The notes under the pieces: generated by a model | Databases searched by the model: none | The model's input: the letters and a program-made list of their open reading frames with translations, nothing else | Told to the model about the DNA's origin: nothing | Source: Oopsacas minuta | Lineage: Eukaryota; Porifera; Hexactinellida; Lyssacinosida; Leucopsacidae | Length of the DNA stretch: 64,000 nucleotides | Direction: 5' to 3' | NCBI GenBank assembly: GCA_024704765.1 | Contig: JAKMXF010000365.1 | Span: 930,001-994,000 of the forward strand | In this document: piece after piece, positions 44,745-55,910 of the stretch | Layout of the letters: each line of letters starts with the position of its first letter | Numbering within the stretch: position 1 is the first letter of the stretch | Program-made: the position numbers and the translations under genes

Positions 44745-44935
44745 TCTAAACCTGAGAAAATTCAAAATCTTGAGATTCGTGAAAATTCTGAAGATTTAAT
44801 CGTGAGACATATGATTTAGTATTAGTTTTCTATGAAAAGACCAGATTTTGTTGTATGTGCAGATGCAAAATCTTGTGACACACTACGAGATCGTGAGAGT
44901 TGAGGGCCCTGATATCGTCACGATTTGGCATCACG
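44745..44935. mobile_element. Degenerate MITE with GGGCTCTCAAC-type end
   Basis: The right side reads CGTGAGAGTTGAGGGCCCTG and a further CGTCACGATT, comparable with the element at 55748-55872. The left end (CAGGTCTAAACCTGAG) is diverged. Rest of 44318-45714: no gene seen. Confidence 0.4.
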
Positions 44936-45243
44936 GATTGAGAGCCTGTCCCTTCGGCTACAAATTTGCTAATATGATTGAAAGCGATTTAATTTGAAAG
45001 ATTTTTGTGGATGGTAAAATACGTTACTAAAGATGGATTAAGATTCTAAGATTGTCAGAATGTGAAATTTACGAATATTCAAATGATATATCCTTAGGAC
45101 GGTCTCCAGGTTGACCTAAGTAAGATTAATGCGGAAAGTCTATCTGAGCCTGAAAGTGATGTTTAGAGAATAATACAAAAGATAAACAAAATTAATCATT
45201 TTTAATGTCCGCTTTTGGGTAATTTAGAACGTATATATATATA

Positions 45244-45423
45244 TAGTAGATTCTCATTAATACGAACACGGTTAAGGCGTAACTCCGGATAAAGAGTACA
45301 AATTTGTACACTTTATCAGTCCCCTTCGATGCCTTTCCAATGTAAATTAGTTCGGATAATACGTACTCCGGATAAGAAGTACGATATTTGGCAGTCTCCT
45401 GGTGTATTAACGAGAGTCTACTG
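45244..45423. mobile_element. Small inverted-repeat MITE
   Basis: 180 bp with ends TAGTAGATTCTCATTAATAC and the inverse of CAGTAGACTCTCGTTAATAC, 20 bp with three differences. The interior has CTCCGGATAA repeated in both halves. A more eroded relative is at about 32280-32470. No coding capacity. Confidence 0.7.
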
Positions 45424-45714
45424 ATTACCAACACTAGACTTATAATTACTTAGATCTACAAGTGATATCAGTACCATTTAATATATTACGTATTTCTTGA
45501 CTTTTCTTTATCCTACCCTGGAGCTTACATAATATAATTATAAAATATCAATGATTGAATAACTCAGATTTACAATCAAAATACTAAGAAGCAGTTCTAG
45601 TCCTAATAGCAAAGTTTAATTCTGTTTTGGTTGCTTTGTGAGTTTGCACTATATATCACACCCTCCAATATCTTTAAAGTAATGCTCATTTTGTGCTTCA
45701 ATGGTCTTACCTTT

Positions 45715-46353
45715 TTCATTTGAGTGATAACAGTTGTCTTCATTTCTTCAACAAGAGATACTACATGATCCTGAGAACCGTGTAGAAACCCGTATACCTG
45801 CATGAGCTGTCTTAAAGATCTACCAGCCATCATTCTCGTGAATACATTCTCTCCTCCATACTTCTCACTAACATCAGATTTCTCGAAGCATAATTTAGCA
45901 GAACTTTTGCAATAATAAGTAACTCATTCCATTTGGACTAGGAATTACGTCATTTTTTACTGGTAATTTACAATAAACCAAAAATCTATCATTATAGACC
46001 ATGGAGTCGAGTCTTCAGCATATAACCCATTAAGTTGCTCTCTCCCTACACGTAGTCTTTATCTAAACGCAATCTATAACTATCTATAAACAATTCATAA
46101 CGAGAATTTCCAGAAAGACCTACGGCCCATGCATCTGGAGGTGGTAATTTCAATTTATCTGATATTCCAGCTGTTATTGATTTAGGCTCAGACGTAGTCG
46201 TTTTTCTTGCCAGGGCAGGTTTCTTGTGGATTTCGCAGTGTTGTTTTGATGCTCTTTACTGCAGTAAAACGTACCTGCACAAAGTCAACGGTGTATTTTA
46301 GTATCAACCTTACATATTTGACATGGTCCTAGTGAAATAACTGTTGCCATAAG
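45715..46353 (-). pseudogene. MYND zinc-finger protein pseudogene
   Basis: Reading right to left: MATVISLGPCQIC starts a MYND finger, continued by LCAGTFYCSKEHQ and QHCEIHKK. Then come SRYELFIDSYRLRLDKDY, NGLYAEDS and, after a gap, CFEKSDVSEKYGG. These motifs, in this order, match a widespread eukaryotic family (MYND finger, then LIDSYRLR, GLYA and VEKSDIxEHYG) of unknown function. The frame is broken by a TGA in the finger (near 46290), a shift inside the finger near 46250, another near 46050, and a second TGA just before the KSSAKLC stretch. No intron is needed, so it may be a retrocopy or a decayed one-exon gene. It lies 1.4 kb upstream of KMT2C/D on the same strand. Confidence 0.65.
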
Positions 46354-46794
46354 TCTTCGAAATATATTCTATAAAGATATTAAAGCTGAGGGCTAATATA
46401 TTCTGGATATAATATAAATTATTTCAAGAAAGTACATAAATATCTTAGTTAGGAAAACATAGGACGGGGAGGGATAACGGCGAGTCGGAAGTTTGAATTC
46501 GCTAAACCGACCAAATTTTCATGTTCCAACGAGTATCGGATTATGCAGGTTCCACTGTAAGAGGGGTATCAGTATCTAAAAAGCTTGATAATTAACTAAT
46601 TAGAGAAAAATCCAGTTCAACAACCAGACCAAGGTCTAGCTCTAAAACACCCTACAAACAATCATGAGGTAGTCTGCATCCGTACAAAATCTTCTGGAAG
46701 CTTGGACAATAATCTGAGAAAAATCCCTGTGCTACATACAATCCAAATGGTTCAAATTTGTCGCTTGAAAATCACAGAATAGTGTAGAATAACA

Positions 46795-46960
46795 GTTGTC
46801 AAACTTTCGTTATGACATTTCACGTCGTTGATTATCAATATGTAAAATGTGTACCCAATTTACAAAACTAAAGTAATTTCGCCTAGAAATTTCCTTCACT
46901 ACTTTTTGATCTCTTTTTCTTGGCAAGAGGGAGGTAATTATCCAGCCTGAACAGTGGCAT
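46795..46960. repeat. Left-half copy of the 9847-10098 MITE family
   Basis: Begins GTTGTCAAAC and shares GACATTTCACGTCG, TTATCA/GTAA and CGCCTAGAAA with the intact element. No right terminus found. The region 46961-48329 otherwise shows no supportable gene; a stretch at 47100-47360 has longer frames on both strands but no recognisable protein. Confidence 0.5.
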
Positions 46961-48329
46961 CAGATGGAAATAATTTTTGCCGCGGCCCAATAATTATATT
47001 ATCAAAAGTAACATTTATGCGTATTTCCAAATTTGATAAATTTGGAATGGAATATTAGAGTCCATAATGAAACTGTAAATAGAAATATATAGTTCTCCAG
47101 ATAAGGCGTCTAGTGGCAGAATCATGTCTCAAGCCGCTTGAAAACATTGGACAGCCGCACAAAGGTGGTAATTTCGCTATTTTTAGGTCAAAGGTTTGGC
47201 TTACTGCTTCGGCTAGCCCATTATCGGCCGATTCGCTACATATGGGAATACTGGATATACAGCGGCACGCCAATTTTAGAATCTTATCCTTGTCCCATCT
47301 TAACGTATTATTGTGATAACAGTGGGCCGTGCTATATGAGCCGGGAAATACCGTCAAATACAGAGATGTGATATCATCTTTCGTTATAGCTCAGCATGTT
47401 TACAGGGGCGTAACCGAGAGGGCGCAAATGGGCCCCACTTCTCACTCTTGTGACCTATAGTGATCTCAATTCACCGTCTATGGCGAGATATATTTCACAA
47501 ATATATTTAAGTGGATTATTGAAAACTATAATGTTTCACTAAATATCCATTTTAGTAAGATATTAAAGCGTATGTGAATATTCGTGTTAGACAAATATAT
47601 ATACCCACACAAGGTAATGCACCCTTACCAGTGGTTCGCGCACCCTCGTGCCCCTAGTAAAAGAGGTTGGCTGCGCCCCTGTCTGTTTATCAATATTCAA
47701 CTAATTACTTCTGAAATTTTATTATTTCCTTTGTTGCAACCGAAAAACCCTACTAAACCGAATGGCCGATTTCAGTGATACATTTAAAATTTGGTTTCAT
47801 TCCTCAGCATAAAATACAATTTGCATACAAAATAATTTCCAACGTAAATAATTATGATTTTAAGGCCAATAGTGAAAATATATACTTATTCTTGTGGGTA
47901 AAAGCGAACAAGTGCGAGGTAACAAATGTGCGACAATTTTAGATTTAACAGTATCGATTCCTATATTATTGGCAAACCTTGCCCTGTAATTAAATAAGTT
48001 CGATGCTAGTTTAGTTAATCCATCCTTTCTTTCTATTTGCTATAATAATACTTTATAGTAATATAGTTTGTGTAATGTATAATTGTGACCTAATTCCACA
48101 CTACTATGATTCCAACAATACAAAAGTATATAAATGCTTAACGAATTCAACTGAATTCTTCTTATAAACAATAATACAACTCAATTGACCTTTATGATTT
48201 TTACGCAACCCATTAGATTATCGTCGAAATTAGGCGTATATAGCGCGTACCACGCACCTAACTCTCAAAATTTTCTTGCTCCTAACTATAAAAATTCTTT
48301 GTAAATACGCGTCTGTAGGCGCGCGTAGC

Positions 48330-48662
48330 GCTCCTGGATGAAAGCCTGAGCGTACTTAATTACCCCTGGGTAGCTGTTTTGAGCAAGCCTGTACGTATAA
48401 TTGAGGATTGGATAATTTGTTTACTTTATATATATTCATAAAACAACAATAAATTTTAATATGATTAATCCAAAAGTGTGAAAATCGGATTCAGCATGTT
48501 CAATATATTTAATTTGGTTTTATTTGAATTCTATTTACTTCCTTGATAAACACGATAAATACATAGTTAAGAGACAATTTCAAATTTGCATACCGTAAAT
48601 CCTTTCCTTGACAACGGACAAACAGACAGACAGACAACAAATGAGATTTTATTATATAGATT
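48330..48662 (+). repeat. Dispersed repeat A, right copy
   Basis: Ends CTTTCCTTGACAACGGACAA, four GACA units, then TTTTATTATATAGATTA. Same block order as 38450-38752. From 48663 to 49134 I see nothing but AT-rich sequence, presumably the M1AP promoter area. Confidence 0.75.
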
Positions 48663-49134
48663 ACAGAATAGATAGATATATTTGATCACTTAGTTTGAAC
48701 TGCCATAAATTGTGCTCAACTTTGCTTGGCATGGAGAACAAATGTAATCTCTAGGGGAGTTGTTCTCGTAATGTATATTTGAGGGGTTCTCGATCCCCTC
48801 AAATTAACTTTATTTACTCTGCGATCATCACAATTCAAGACCGCCCCACCTCTCTCGAGCTTCTGATTTTACTAAATTATTAAGAATCTGAATAATTGAT
48901 CCGGCCTCGTAATATGAAATATTTAGTATTAAATATTATTCAATAAATTTACTATTTCTTTACTGTTTTTTAGTTATTAATTTACAAAGATTAAAGAATT
49001 CTTGTTAGTAAAATTAATTATTGATTCAATACAGTAATTATCTAACGATTGGTAAAACTAATGTCCTTCTCTGACAAGTAATATTAAAATACATATAAAG
49101 TTCTGAATTATATATCTGATTGTACTTATTCATA

Positions 49135-50745
49135 ATGTCAGAGTACAATACTATTTGCAGACAAACAGATAGGATATTAATTATCGATGAAACTGTATCT
49201 TCTCTTGTGATAAGAGACATCTATAAATCTCTCCTTCAATTTCTAATACTTTCTGACAATGTTGATCCGTTATTAAGGACTCCTAGACTTGGCATATCTC
49301 AACTACAAATTACGGGTAGGGATATTAGTTCTTCAATTCTGCTTCCTTTCCAGCCTGTCAATAAATCTAGCATTTCTAAATTGAAAACTACAATGACTCA
49401 GCTAAATACAAACCTCCATAACTACAAAAGTAGTTCTCATCTTGAAAATAGAATCCGTTTGGAAGAAGGTATAACAGAGAGCATAACCAGTCAGTTACAT
49501 GCTATTATTGCAGCTCATCATGATGCTAGTATCGGATGTGAGTTTAATTTGATTATAATGACAGGTCGAGATAGAATTTGGATAGAAAATAATCTAAAAC
49601 TACATTCATCACTAGCTAAATTCAAGAATATCTTAGTTAAGAAGGTAGAAGCCGTCTGCTTATCTAGTCTAGAGAATTGTCTACAGGATACACGTATGAG
49701 TATGGATCAGTTAGTACAGAGTCAAAATCAAATATCTCTGTCTCCTGATAATTCTATATCACAGGTTAAGATGGACTCAGCTTATGGAGTCGAGGGAGTA
49801 ATGCGAACTTTCAGCATTATGGCAGATGACATAAGTTTACAACAATACTTCAAGAACTGGTTGACAGTTGAGAACAGTGACAGTGTGGATGTTACTCTTC
49901 GCATTGGACAAATGACACTTAAATGTGATATTCGAGATTGTATGCTACGTACTGATTGGTTGCCTTTTCAGTCACCATTTAGCGTAACAGCACTACACCA
50001 TACAAATCAAACAAATATATCGAATATGAAACACTACAATACACAGCCAATACAAATTGGTGCATCGCTAGAATTAGATAGCGTATGTGTATTGGAAGAG
50101 AACGGCATCTGTGAGTCAGTACTATTTGGAATACCTAGGGTGCTGAGACCAACTTCCTATTGGAAGCTAGATTGGGAGGATTTGGAGGATAATCAAGAGC
50201 GATTCCATGCAATAGCACAAAATTTATCTGAGAGAAAGCAATACATTCTAGTTAAACAGAGCTGTAGCATTGACTCTAAGGGACGGCGCTTACCAATTGC
50301 TCATTATTTAGTGCTCCCGTGTAATCAGAGCAATGGAAGATTGTTGATTAAACCAGTGATTACGAGGGAATTGCTAATGGAGAATGAATTTGAAACAGCT
50401 ATAAGACAGATTGTAAGCAAGAGTCTAATGGAAGAGTCTAATAATGCACTTGATTCACTGTCACATTTTAAGGAATATAATCCATTGAATTATGAGAGCA
50501 AGCTATGTGCCTGTTTGGAACAGATGTATGAGACTAGTAGGAATAATAGCAATATCCCAAGATCTACTGTTAGTGTTAGAAATGAGAGAGGATTAGTGGG
50601 AAGTGCACCTTATCGGAAAGGGGTATCTAGAGGGAGGAAGAGAATGGCTTTCATGGATCCAAAAGAGAGTGATGAAATGAATAAACATTCTTTGCAGCAC
50701 AGGAATAGATACCCTTATGTGATAAGCGATGATAATGATCCTTGA
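49135..50745 (+). CDS. M1AP: M1AP (meiosis 1-associated protein)
   Basis: M1AP is needed for meiosis I in the vertebrate male germ line and works with the meiotic recombination machinery. The ATG at 49135 gives 536 residues (human about 530); the frame extends 15 nt further up only through a TTG. N-terminus RILIIDETVSS corresponds to human RLLIVHIALPS. The strongest match is GICESVLFGIPRVLRPTSYW followed by KLDWEDLEDNQERFHA (human CESLTYGLPFILRPTSCWQL), then LPIAHYLVLPCN and VITRELLMENEF. The tail is basic and disordered (RKGVSRGRKRM). It is one exon, whereas vertebrate M1AP has about ten. No enzymatic motif is visible. Presence in an early animal suggests an ancient germ-line role, which is inference. 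Confidence 0.9.
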   Translation: MSEYNTICRQTDRILIIDETVSSLVIRDIYKSLLQFLILSDNVDPLLRTPRLGISQLQITGRDISSSILLPFQPVNKSSISKLKTTMTQLNTNLHNYKSSSHLENRIRLEEGITESITSQLHAIIAAHHDASIGCEFNLIIMTGRDRIWIENNLKLHSSLAKFKNILVKKVEAVCLSSLENCLQDTRMSMDQLVQSQNQISLSPDNSISQVKMDSAYGVEGVMRTFSIMADDISLQQYFKNWLTVENSDSVDVTLRIGQMTLKCDIRDCMLRTDWLPFQSPFSVTALHHTNQTNISNMKHYNTQPIQIGASLELDSVCVLEENGICESVLFGIPRVLRPTSYWKLDWEDLEDNQERFHAIAQNLSERKQYILVKQSCSIDSKGRRLPIAHYLVLPCNQSNGRLLIKPVITRELLMENEFETAIRQIVSKSLMEESNNALDSLSHFKEYNPLNYESKLCACLEQMYETSRNNSNIPRSTVSVRNERGLVGSAPYRKGVSRGRKRMAFMDPKESDEMNKHSLQHRNRYPYVISDDNDP

Positions 50746-51960
50746 ATAATACAATCATTACAATTAATTTTAATAGCATAATACGTACATACATAAGTAG
50801 TAGTAACTGTTTGTAATATTGTGTGGTGATAATTCAGAAATTATATATGGGATGACATATATTCTTCCAACTCATTGGTCGTAACTGTATTACATAAAGT
50901 TGTATAATCTTATCCTTGGTAAAGGGTGATTTTATACTAAAAATATAAGGCTTTCAGGGACGATTATCCGTTGCTATAATTATTACGGGCGTGGACTGAA
51001 ATAGGTTCCTTTGGCCAATAATTCATCTGATTGTATACATGTGGATGCATTGTACGTATCCAATTGTTACACATATTCCAACAATCCAACAGCAGAGACG
51101 TCACCAGGAATTTCACCTAGGGGGGCAAAGAATTTACCAGGGGGGTATTTTCACGGGTTTAGTAAGAGGCATGCCCATTGACGGATCAATAAATTTCTAG
51201 TTGCAGCTGGGCAGTGGTGTCGTGTGGCTGGCTTTGGAATCTGAGGATATTCAATTTGGTTGGCAATAAGTTCTAGATGAGGGTCTATGGGCGCTGTAAA
51301 CAATCAGTAAGGTCCAGTAGCGAAACTCATTGCAAGAAATAATGTTTGGTTTGCAATTGGCACAGAAAGTTAGCATTTTTCTGGTCCCTTGGAGTAATGA
51401 TGTGGGAGCTTGGAGAATATTTAGGGAATAGACATTTGGTTTGGAAAATTTCCGATTGACTTTGTGAATATGAATAAGGTGGACACATTTGCTCAGGGTA
51501 GTACTCGAATACATACTTAGATCCGTTGTCGATATAAGATGTATCCCTGATATTTCTGTGAGATTACATAATATTGAGGGTCAGATGCGAGCGAAGCAAG
51601 CCGAAATTGGCAGTTTGTAATTATGCAAGGTTAAACTTATGACTAATCAGAGAATCAAATGCATAATTCAATCGAAATTAGCTTTGGATAGTTTTCCATG
51701 TAATTTGAAAAACTGATTTATTCAAACTTACCGCAGTCCCAATACTATTAACAATTATGTTACGCAATACCGTGTAATTCATTTAAATTAGAATTGTTAG
51801 TACTCATTCGAGCAAATATTTCATTTATTTGAGAAAGGGTTAAGATAATATTTCGTAACTTGTAATCGTAATTGTAATGATCATATGACATTACCAATTG
51901 CATATAAACTCCCAATCATTTTGAATTATATTCGAATTGTTAATTTGCATATTAAAACCT
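50746..51960. other. Intergenic between M1AP and the receptor gene
   Basis: No gene seen; a minus frame at 51251-51514 has no recognisable content. Presumably holds the 3' UTR of M1AP and the receptor promoter. Confidence 0.45.
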
Positions 51961-54579
51961 ATGCATTACTACACTCATGTATTATTGGTAATTGTGCTTG
52001 TTAGCCTTCACTGCCTATGTATTCAAGGAGATAGTAACAATACTCTCCAGACAATAAATATTGCTGGTCTGTATTCATCAAGTAACACTTGTTTGAATTC
52101 AGAGGCTATTAGAATTGTAGCTGATTTCGCAATTGAGATAATAAATAATGATTCTAATATCCTACGCGACTATGTTCTAAGTATTAATTGGAAAGATTCA
52201 GAATGCAGTAGGAGAAAAGCAACAAATAAATTCATTGAATTTATTGAACAAAAAGATGTAATTTATCATATGGCATTCGGACCTTTTTGTTCATCAGCTG
52301 TTGAGCCTTTGGGCCTAATTTCTCCAACATATAGTCTGAATATTTTTTCCCCAACAGCTTCATCTCCCTCATTCACTAACCAACGAGTTTATCCTACCGT
52401 TATGTTAGGAGTACCTACATCCAAAAACTTGGTTGTTCTATATTTGAATCTAATTGAAAAGTATGAATGGCGTCGAATTGGAATAATCAAAGAAGATAAT
52501 CATTTATTCAATAATGTCTTTCTAATGTTGAGTGATAAACTGAAAAGGGAGAAAATTGATTTTGATTTTGAGATAATATATAACTCTTCAGATTTTGTTG
52601 AAATCGATGCAAAACTGGAACGATTGTTCAAGATTTGGAAATATAAGATAATGATTGGTGATTTCTATCAAGATAGTGCACTAAATATTGCCTGTAGAGC
52701 TTACAAACAAAATTTCTATTATCCACATGTCACTTGGATACTACCATCACGATTCACAGAGTCTTGGTTGAAGAAACTTGATGATTCTCCCTGTGATTAT
52801 ACAGGAGAAGATACGCATAATTATTGCTGTACTGTCGACGAGATCAACACATTTCTTCAAGGAGCTATCGGCGTTGACATAGTAGTTAGACTGAAAAATC
52901 ATAGTATAGCAACTAATGATACAATTAGTTTCTTCAAGCCTTATGAAAAAACTGTATTCGGGATTAGTAGAGAATTACTATGGAATAAAGTGATCTCAAG
53001 GATCTACGAAACAACTGAACATATAAACCCAAATATTGAGAAATATACACTCTATGCTTTCGATTCGATGGTAACACTAGCATACTTATTCGATATAGCT
53101 CTGAAGAAAGATAAAATGATTCTTTCAGATTTTAATTACCATCAACGCAATGTAACTAGAAATAATCAAATATCTAGAACATTGGCTAATGGAATAGATA
53201 ATATTGTATTTTCAGGATTAAGTGGGATTGTTTCATACGAAAACAGAGTTCGTAAAATGTCTCCAGGAGAAATTGTTGAATTTGTTAATGGAATCCAAGA
53301 ATTGAGGGGAATAATTCCTTCAATTAGTTTAGGTGATTTGATGAATATTACTGAGGATTCCGATATTATAATAATACAAGAATTTACATACTTTGGGATA
53401 GGTGAGAGTGGATTTGATGGTGCAGAGCTACACATATTACCTATCGCATTAACGGCAATAGCAAGTATATTCTCTATTTTTGCCTGCTCATACACAACAT
53501 TCTTCTTCTTTATAATAGTTATATTTCGTAATAAGAAGATTATAACTTTGAGCAGTCCAGTCCTGAACATTGCCATTCTTGTTGGTAGCTTTCTGAACTG
53601 TTTAGTTGCAATACTTGTTTTGTTTGATAATCGAGTGTTTGACCGAGAACCTGAAGATGATGACGTTACAACATGCACTATATGTACAATCTATTGTCAC
53701 ATAGCGTGGTGGATCCCAGCTTTAGCCACAGACCTGATATTCGGAATATTAGTAGGCAAATCTTATGTTGCTCACAGACTAGGAAAAGATTCGTCATATA
53801 AGCTGAGCAGATATAGTGTTTCATATATACTGCTATTTGTATTCGCATTGATGCTATTAGACACTGTTTTGGTAATAATATGGGGATTTGTTCCAAGCAT
53901 TAAATTCGAATACATAGCCTATGGACCACTTGAAACTTTTCATTGGGATGTTACAAAAGCTGGTTCAACCTATTGGTATTTATTTTTCTGTCAAGAAGGA
54001 GGAAGAAGAAACAATTCAATAGGAATAACAATTAGGTTTATATACATATTTATCAGATGGATTATCTATGGAGTCGGTTTGTACTATGCCTCACAGATCT
54101 CAAGGTTATATATTAGTGGAGTTCATGAATTTCGAACAATCAGCCGTTCCATTGTTACAACAGTAATCTTCAACCTTTTCCGTGTTATTCTCCTAACATC
54201 AATTCTGAATGTCAGATTGTCTGATGCTGCAACAACATTTTTGTCATTTAGTTATTCGCTCGATACTTGTATAATTATGAGTCATATTTTCGTTCCTAAA
54301 CTATATTACATCATAAAAGATCCTAATGAAGAGATTGATTATGCAGGAGTACACAATACAGCAAATCTGGATCCTGATTCATTTCCTCAAATCGGAATTC
54401 ATAAAGAAAAAGAGAAACTTTCAAAACTAAGGAGAGAGCACAACATTTTAGAGAGGGAGATTCAAGAATTTAAGCACATTCATCTCCAAGAAATCCAAAA
54501 GTATCACAAGTCAACAACTACAACTGAATTAGATGAAGTTACTGACTTGTATGAACAAGTGGTGTCAAGCAATAATTGA
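51961..54579 (+). CDS. Class C G-protein-coupled receptor, GABA-B type
   Basis: Plasma-membrane receptor with an extracellular Venus-flytrap domain and seven helices. The first ATG at 51961 gives 872 residues starting with a signal peptide (MHYYTHVLLVIVLVSLHCLC). The ligand-binding domain spans about residues 30-440 (AFGPFCSSAVEPLG, FSPTASSPSFTN, YPTVMLGVPTS, KYEWRRIGII), like GABA-B receptors. The Cys-rich domain of metabotropic glutamate and calcium-sensing receptors is absent, as in GABA-B. Seven hydrophobic segments run from about 490 to 770. The cytoplasmic tail has a coiled coil (about 815-855; KLSKLRREHNILEREIQEF), the element by which GABA-B subunits pair. Ligand unknown; GABA-binding residues cannot be judged. 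Single exon. Sponges have many such receptors. Confidence 0.92.
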   Translation: MHYYTHVLLVIVLVSLHCLCIQGDSNNTLQTINIAGLYSSSNTCLNSEAIRIVADFAIEIINNDSNILRDYVLSINWKDSECSRRKATNKFIEFIEQKDVIYHMAFGPFCSSAVEPLGLISPTYSLNIFSPTASSPSFTNQRVYPTVMLGVPTSKNLVVLYLNLIEKYEWRRIGIIKEDNHLFNNVFLMLSDKLKREKIDFDFEIIYNSSDFVEIDAKLERLFKIWKYKIMIGDFYQDSALNIACRAYKQNFYYPHVTWILPSRFTESWLKKLDDSPCDYTGEDTHNYCCTVDEINTFLQGAIGVDIVVRLKNHSIATNDTISFFKPYEKTVFGISRELLWNKVISRIYETTEHINPNIEKYTLYAFDSMVTLAYLFDIALKKDKMILSDFNYHQRNVTRNNQISRTLANGIDNIVFSGLSGIVSYENRVRKMSPGEIVEFVNGIQELRGIIPSISLGDLMNITEDSDIIIIQEFTYFGIGESGFDGAELHILPIALTAIASIFSIFACSYTTFFFFIIVIFRNKKIITLSSPVLNIAILVGSFLNCLVAILVLFDNRVFDREPEDDDVTTCTICTIYCHIAWWIPALATDLIFGILVGKSYVAHRLGKDSSYKLSRYSVSYILLFVFALMLLDTVLVIIWGFVPSIKFEYIAYGPLETFHWDVTKAGSTYWYLFFCQEGGRRNNSIGITIRFIYIFIRWIIYGVGLYYASQISRLYISGVHEFRTISRSIVTTVIFNLFRVILLTSILNVRLSDAATTFLSFSYSLDTCIIMSHIFVPKLYYIIKDPNEEIDYAGVHNTANLDPDSFPQIGIHKEKEKLSKLRREHNILEREIQEFKHIHLQEIQKYHKSTTTTELDEVTDLYEQVVSSNN

Positions 54580-55619
54580 AAAATGGTTTATACAAAAATG
54601 AGATAAAAGCATTCCCAAACCGAAACTAATGATATACAATCTGCTAATCTGGGCTTTCAATATATTTCATAACCATACGGCTAATAATAATTACTCTACT
54701 CAATTAATTAATATATTCTACAATTACTTATACGTATATTTATTTAATTAAATAAGTAATCTTAGTTCACTTTGAAATTTGTATGTATTATACAACACTT
54801 TATGGGAGAATACGTAGTTTATAGTAGGAATTCCTTTCCAGACGTTGAAGGGAAGATTGGATATAACAAGCTTAACCTGCTGTTCGTTTGACAACCCTTA
54901 TGTGTTCCCTATACCTCAGCAAGAAATTAAATGAAATTTACTTAAATTTTTGTATACTTTCAATCCATCACGTATCTAGTTAGCATGACATTCATATCTT
55001 CTCTCTTTCCCTCCTTTTATGGCAGTATTATAAAAAATCTTTCTATTTCTGTTCTAATGTTTGCAAGGGAGTGGCTGAAGAATCTACATTCCATGTGTGA
55101 AATGTAGATTCCTCAACTACTAGGCCAGTTATCTGAAATTCCTGCTATCCAGGGCTATCTGGAACAAATATATTTGCAATCCAAGTAAATCTACTTACTA
55201 TAATTCCCGTTATAGGCAACAGAATTTAATTTCCTCTGACAATGTTCGAGACACAGGTGGTAAACTGTATGCCAGTTGACCAAAGTGGACTAAGATGTCT
55301 ACATGTCAGCCAAATGCCAGGGGGAAAGACAAACCAAGATTTCATTGATCCTTAGCAGCTTAAAAAACTCACAAGTGATCATAAACACAACCTCTAGGGC
55401 AGTGGTAAAGGCTTCCAAATTATGCAATATATAAATAATTATGTAGAGCGCTTCGCTTGCTAGATAGCTGCGTGACCGGGGGAATCTCGGCACTTCGTAT
55501 TCCAGACTCCCAGGTTTCTTAAAGCGCTCTAGAAAGTGTGGGACAGATGTTCTTGGATGCGCTCCTCTCCTACATACTAAATAAATGTTGTGTTCCGAGG
55601 ACACAATTCCTAAGTGAAA
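54580..55619. other. Intergenic; hairpin at 55076-55115
   Basis: No gene seen. Bases 55076-55090 and 55101-55115 form a 15-bp stem with one mismatch and a 10-nt loop. A minus frame at 55299-55628 is unsupported. Confidence 0.45.
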
Positions 55620-55910
55620 AGAATTCATACTCGAGGTGCAAATCTCCGACCTAAAATGTATATGTGTACCAATTTAATGTTAATCGGACTGCTAGATTTC
55701 GAATGGCAGCAAGGAAGTACGGACGTCGCACATCGTCCATGACATTAGCAGGGCTCTCAACACTCACGATTTCGTGTCTGCAAATACTGCAGAACCCATA
55801 GTATTTTCACAGAATACTAATACTAAATTGCACATCTCACGATATTGAAGGTTTCCAGGTTGAGAGCCCTGCATTTGGTATCTCCCTATAGGAGCTGCAC
55901 TAAATTTTCG
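55620..55910 (-). repeat. Dispersed repeat C, reverse copy, split by a MITE
   Basis: In reverse it reads GTGCAGCTCCTATAGGGAGA ... then after the MITE TAATGTCATGGACGATGTGC, GACGTCCGTAC, and further GGTCGGAGATTTGCAC, matching 63843-64000. The insertion at 55748-55872 separates the two parts. Confidence 0.7.
55748..55872. mobile_element. 125-bp MITE, GCAGGGCTCTCAAC ends
   Basis: Perfect 14-bp terminal inverted repeats (55748-55761 and 55859-55872) around an AT-rich core. It interrupts dispersed repeat C, so it is the younger of the two. No coding capacity. Confidence 0.8.

Noticed and set aside
47055-47371. Overlapping frames of 67-100 codons on both strands
   Set aside because: No recognisable protein, and similar lengths on both strands suggest a GC-richer repeat fragment rather than a gene.
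51251-51514. 87-codon minus-strand frame
   Set aside because: No domain, no promoter or splice evidence.
53166-53678. 170-codon minus-strand frame
   Set aside because: Antisense shadow of the receptor gene.
55299-55628. 109-codon minus-strand frame
   Set aside because: Runs partly into repeat C; no recognisable domain.
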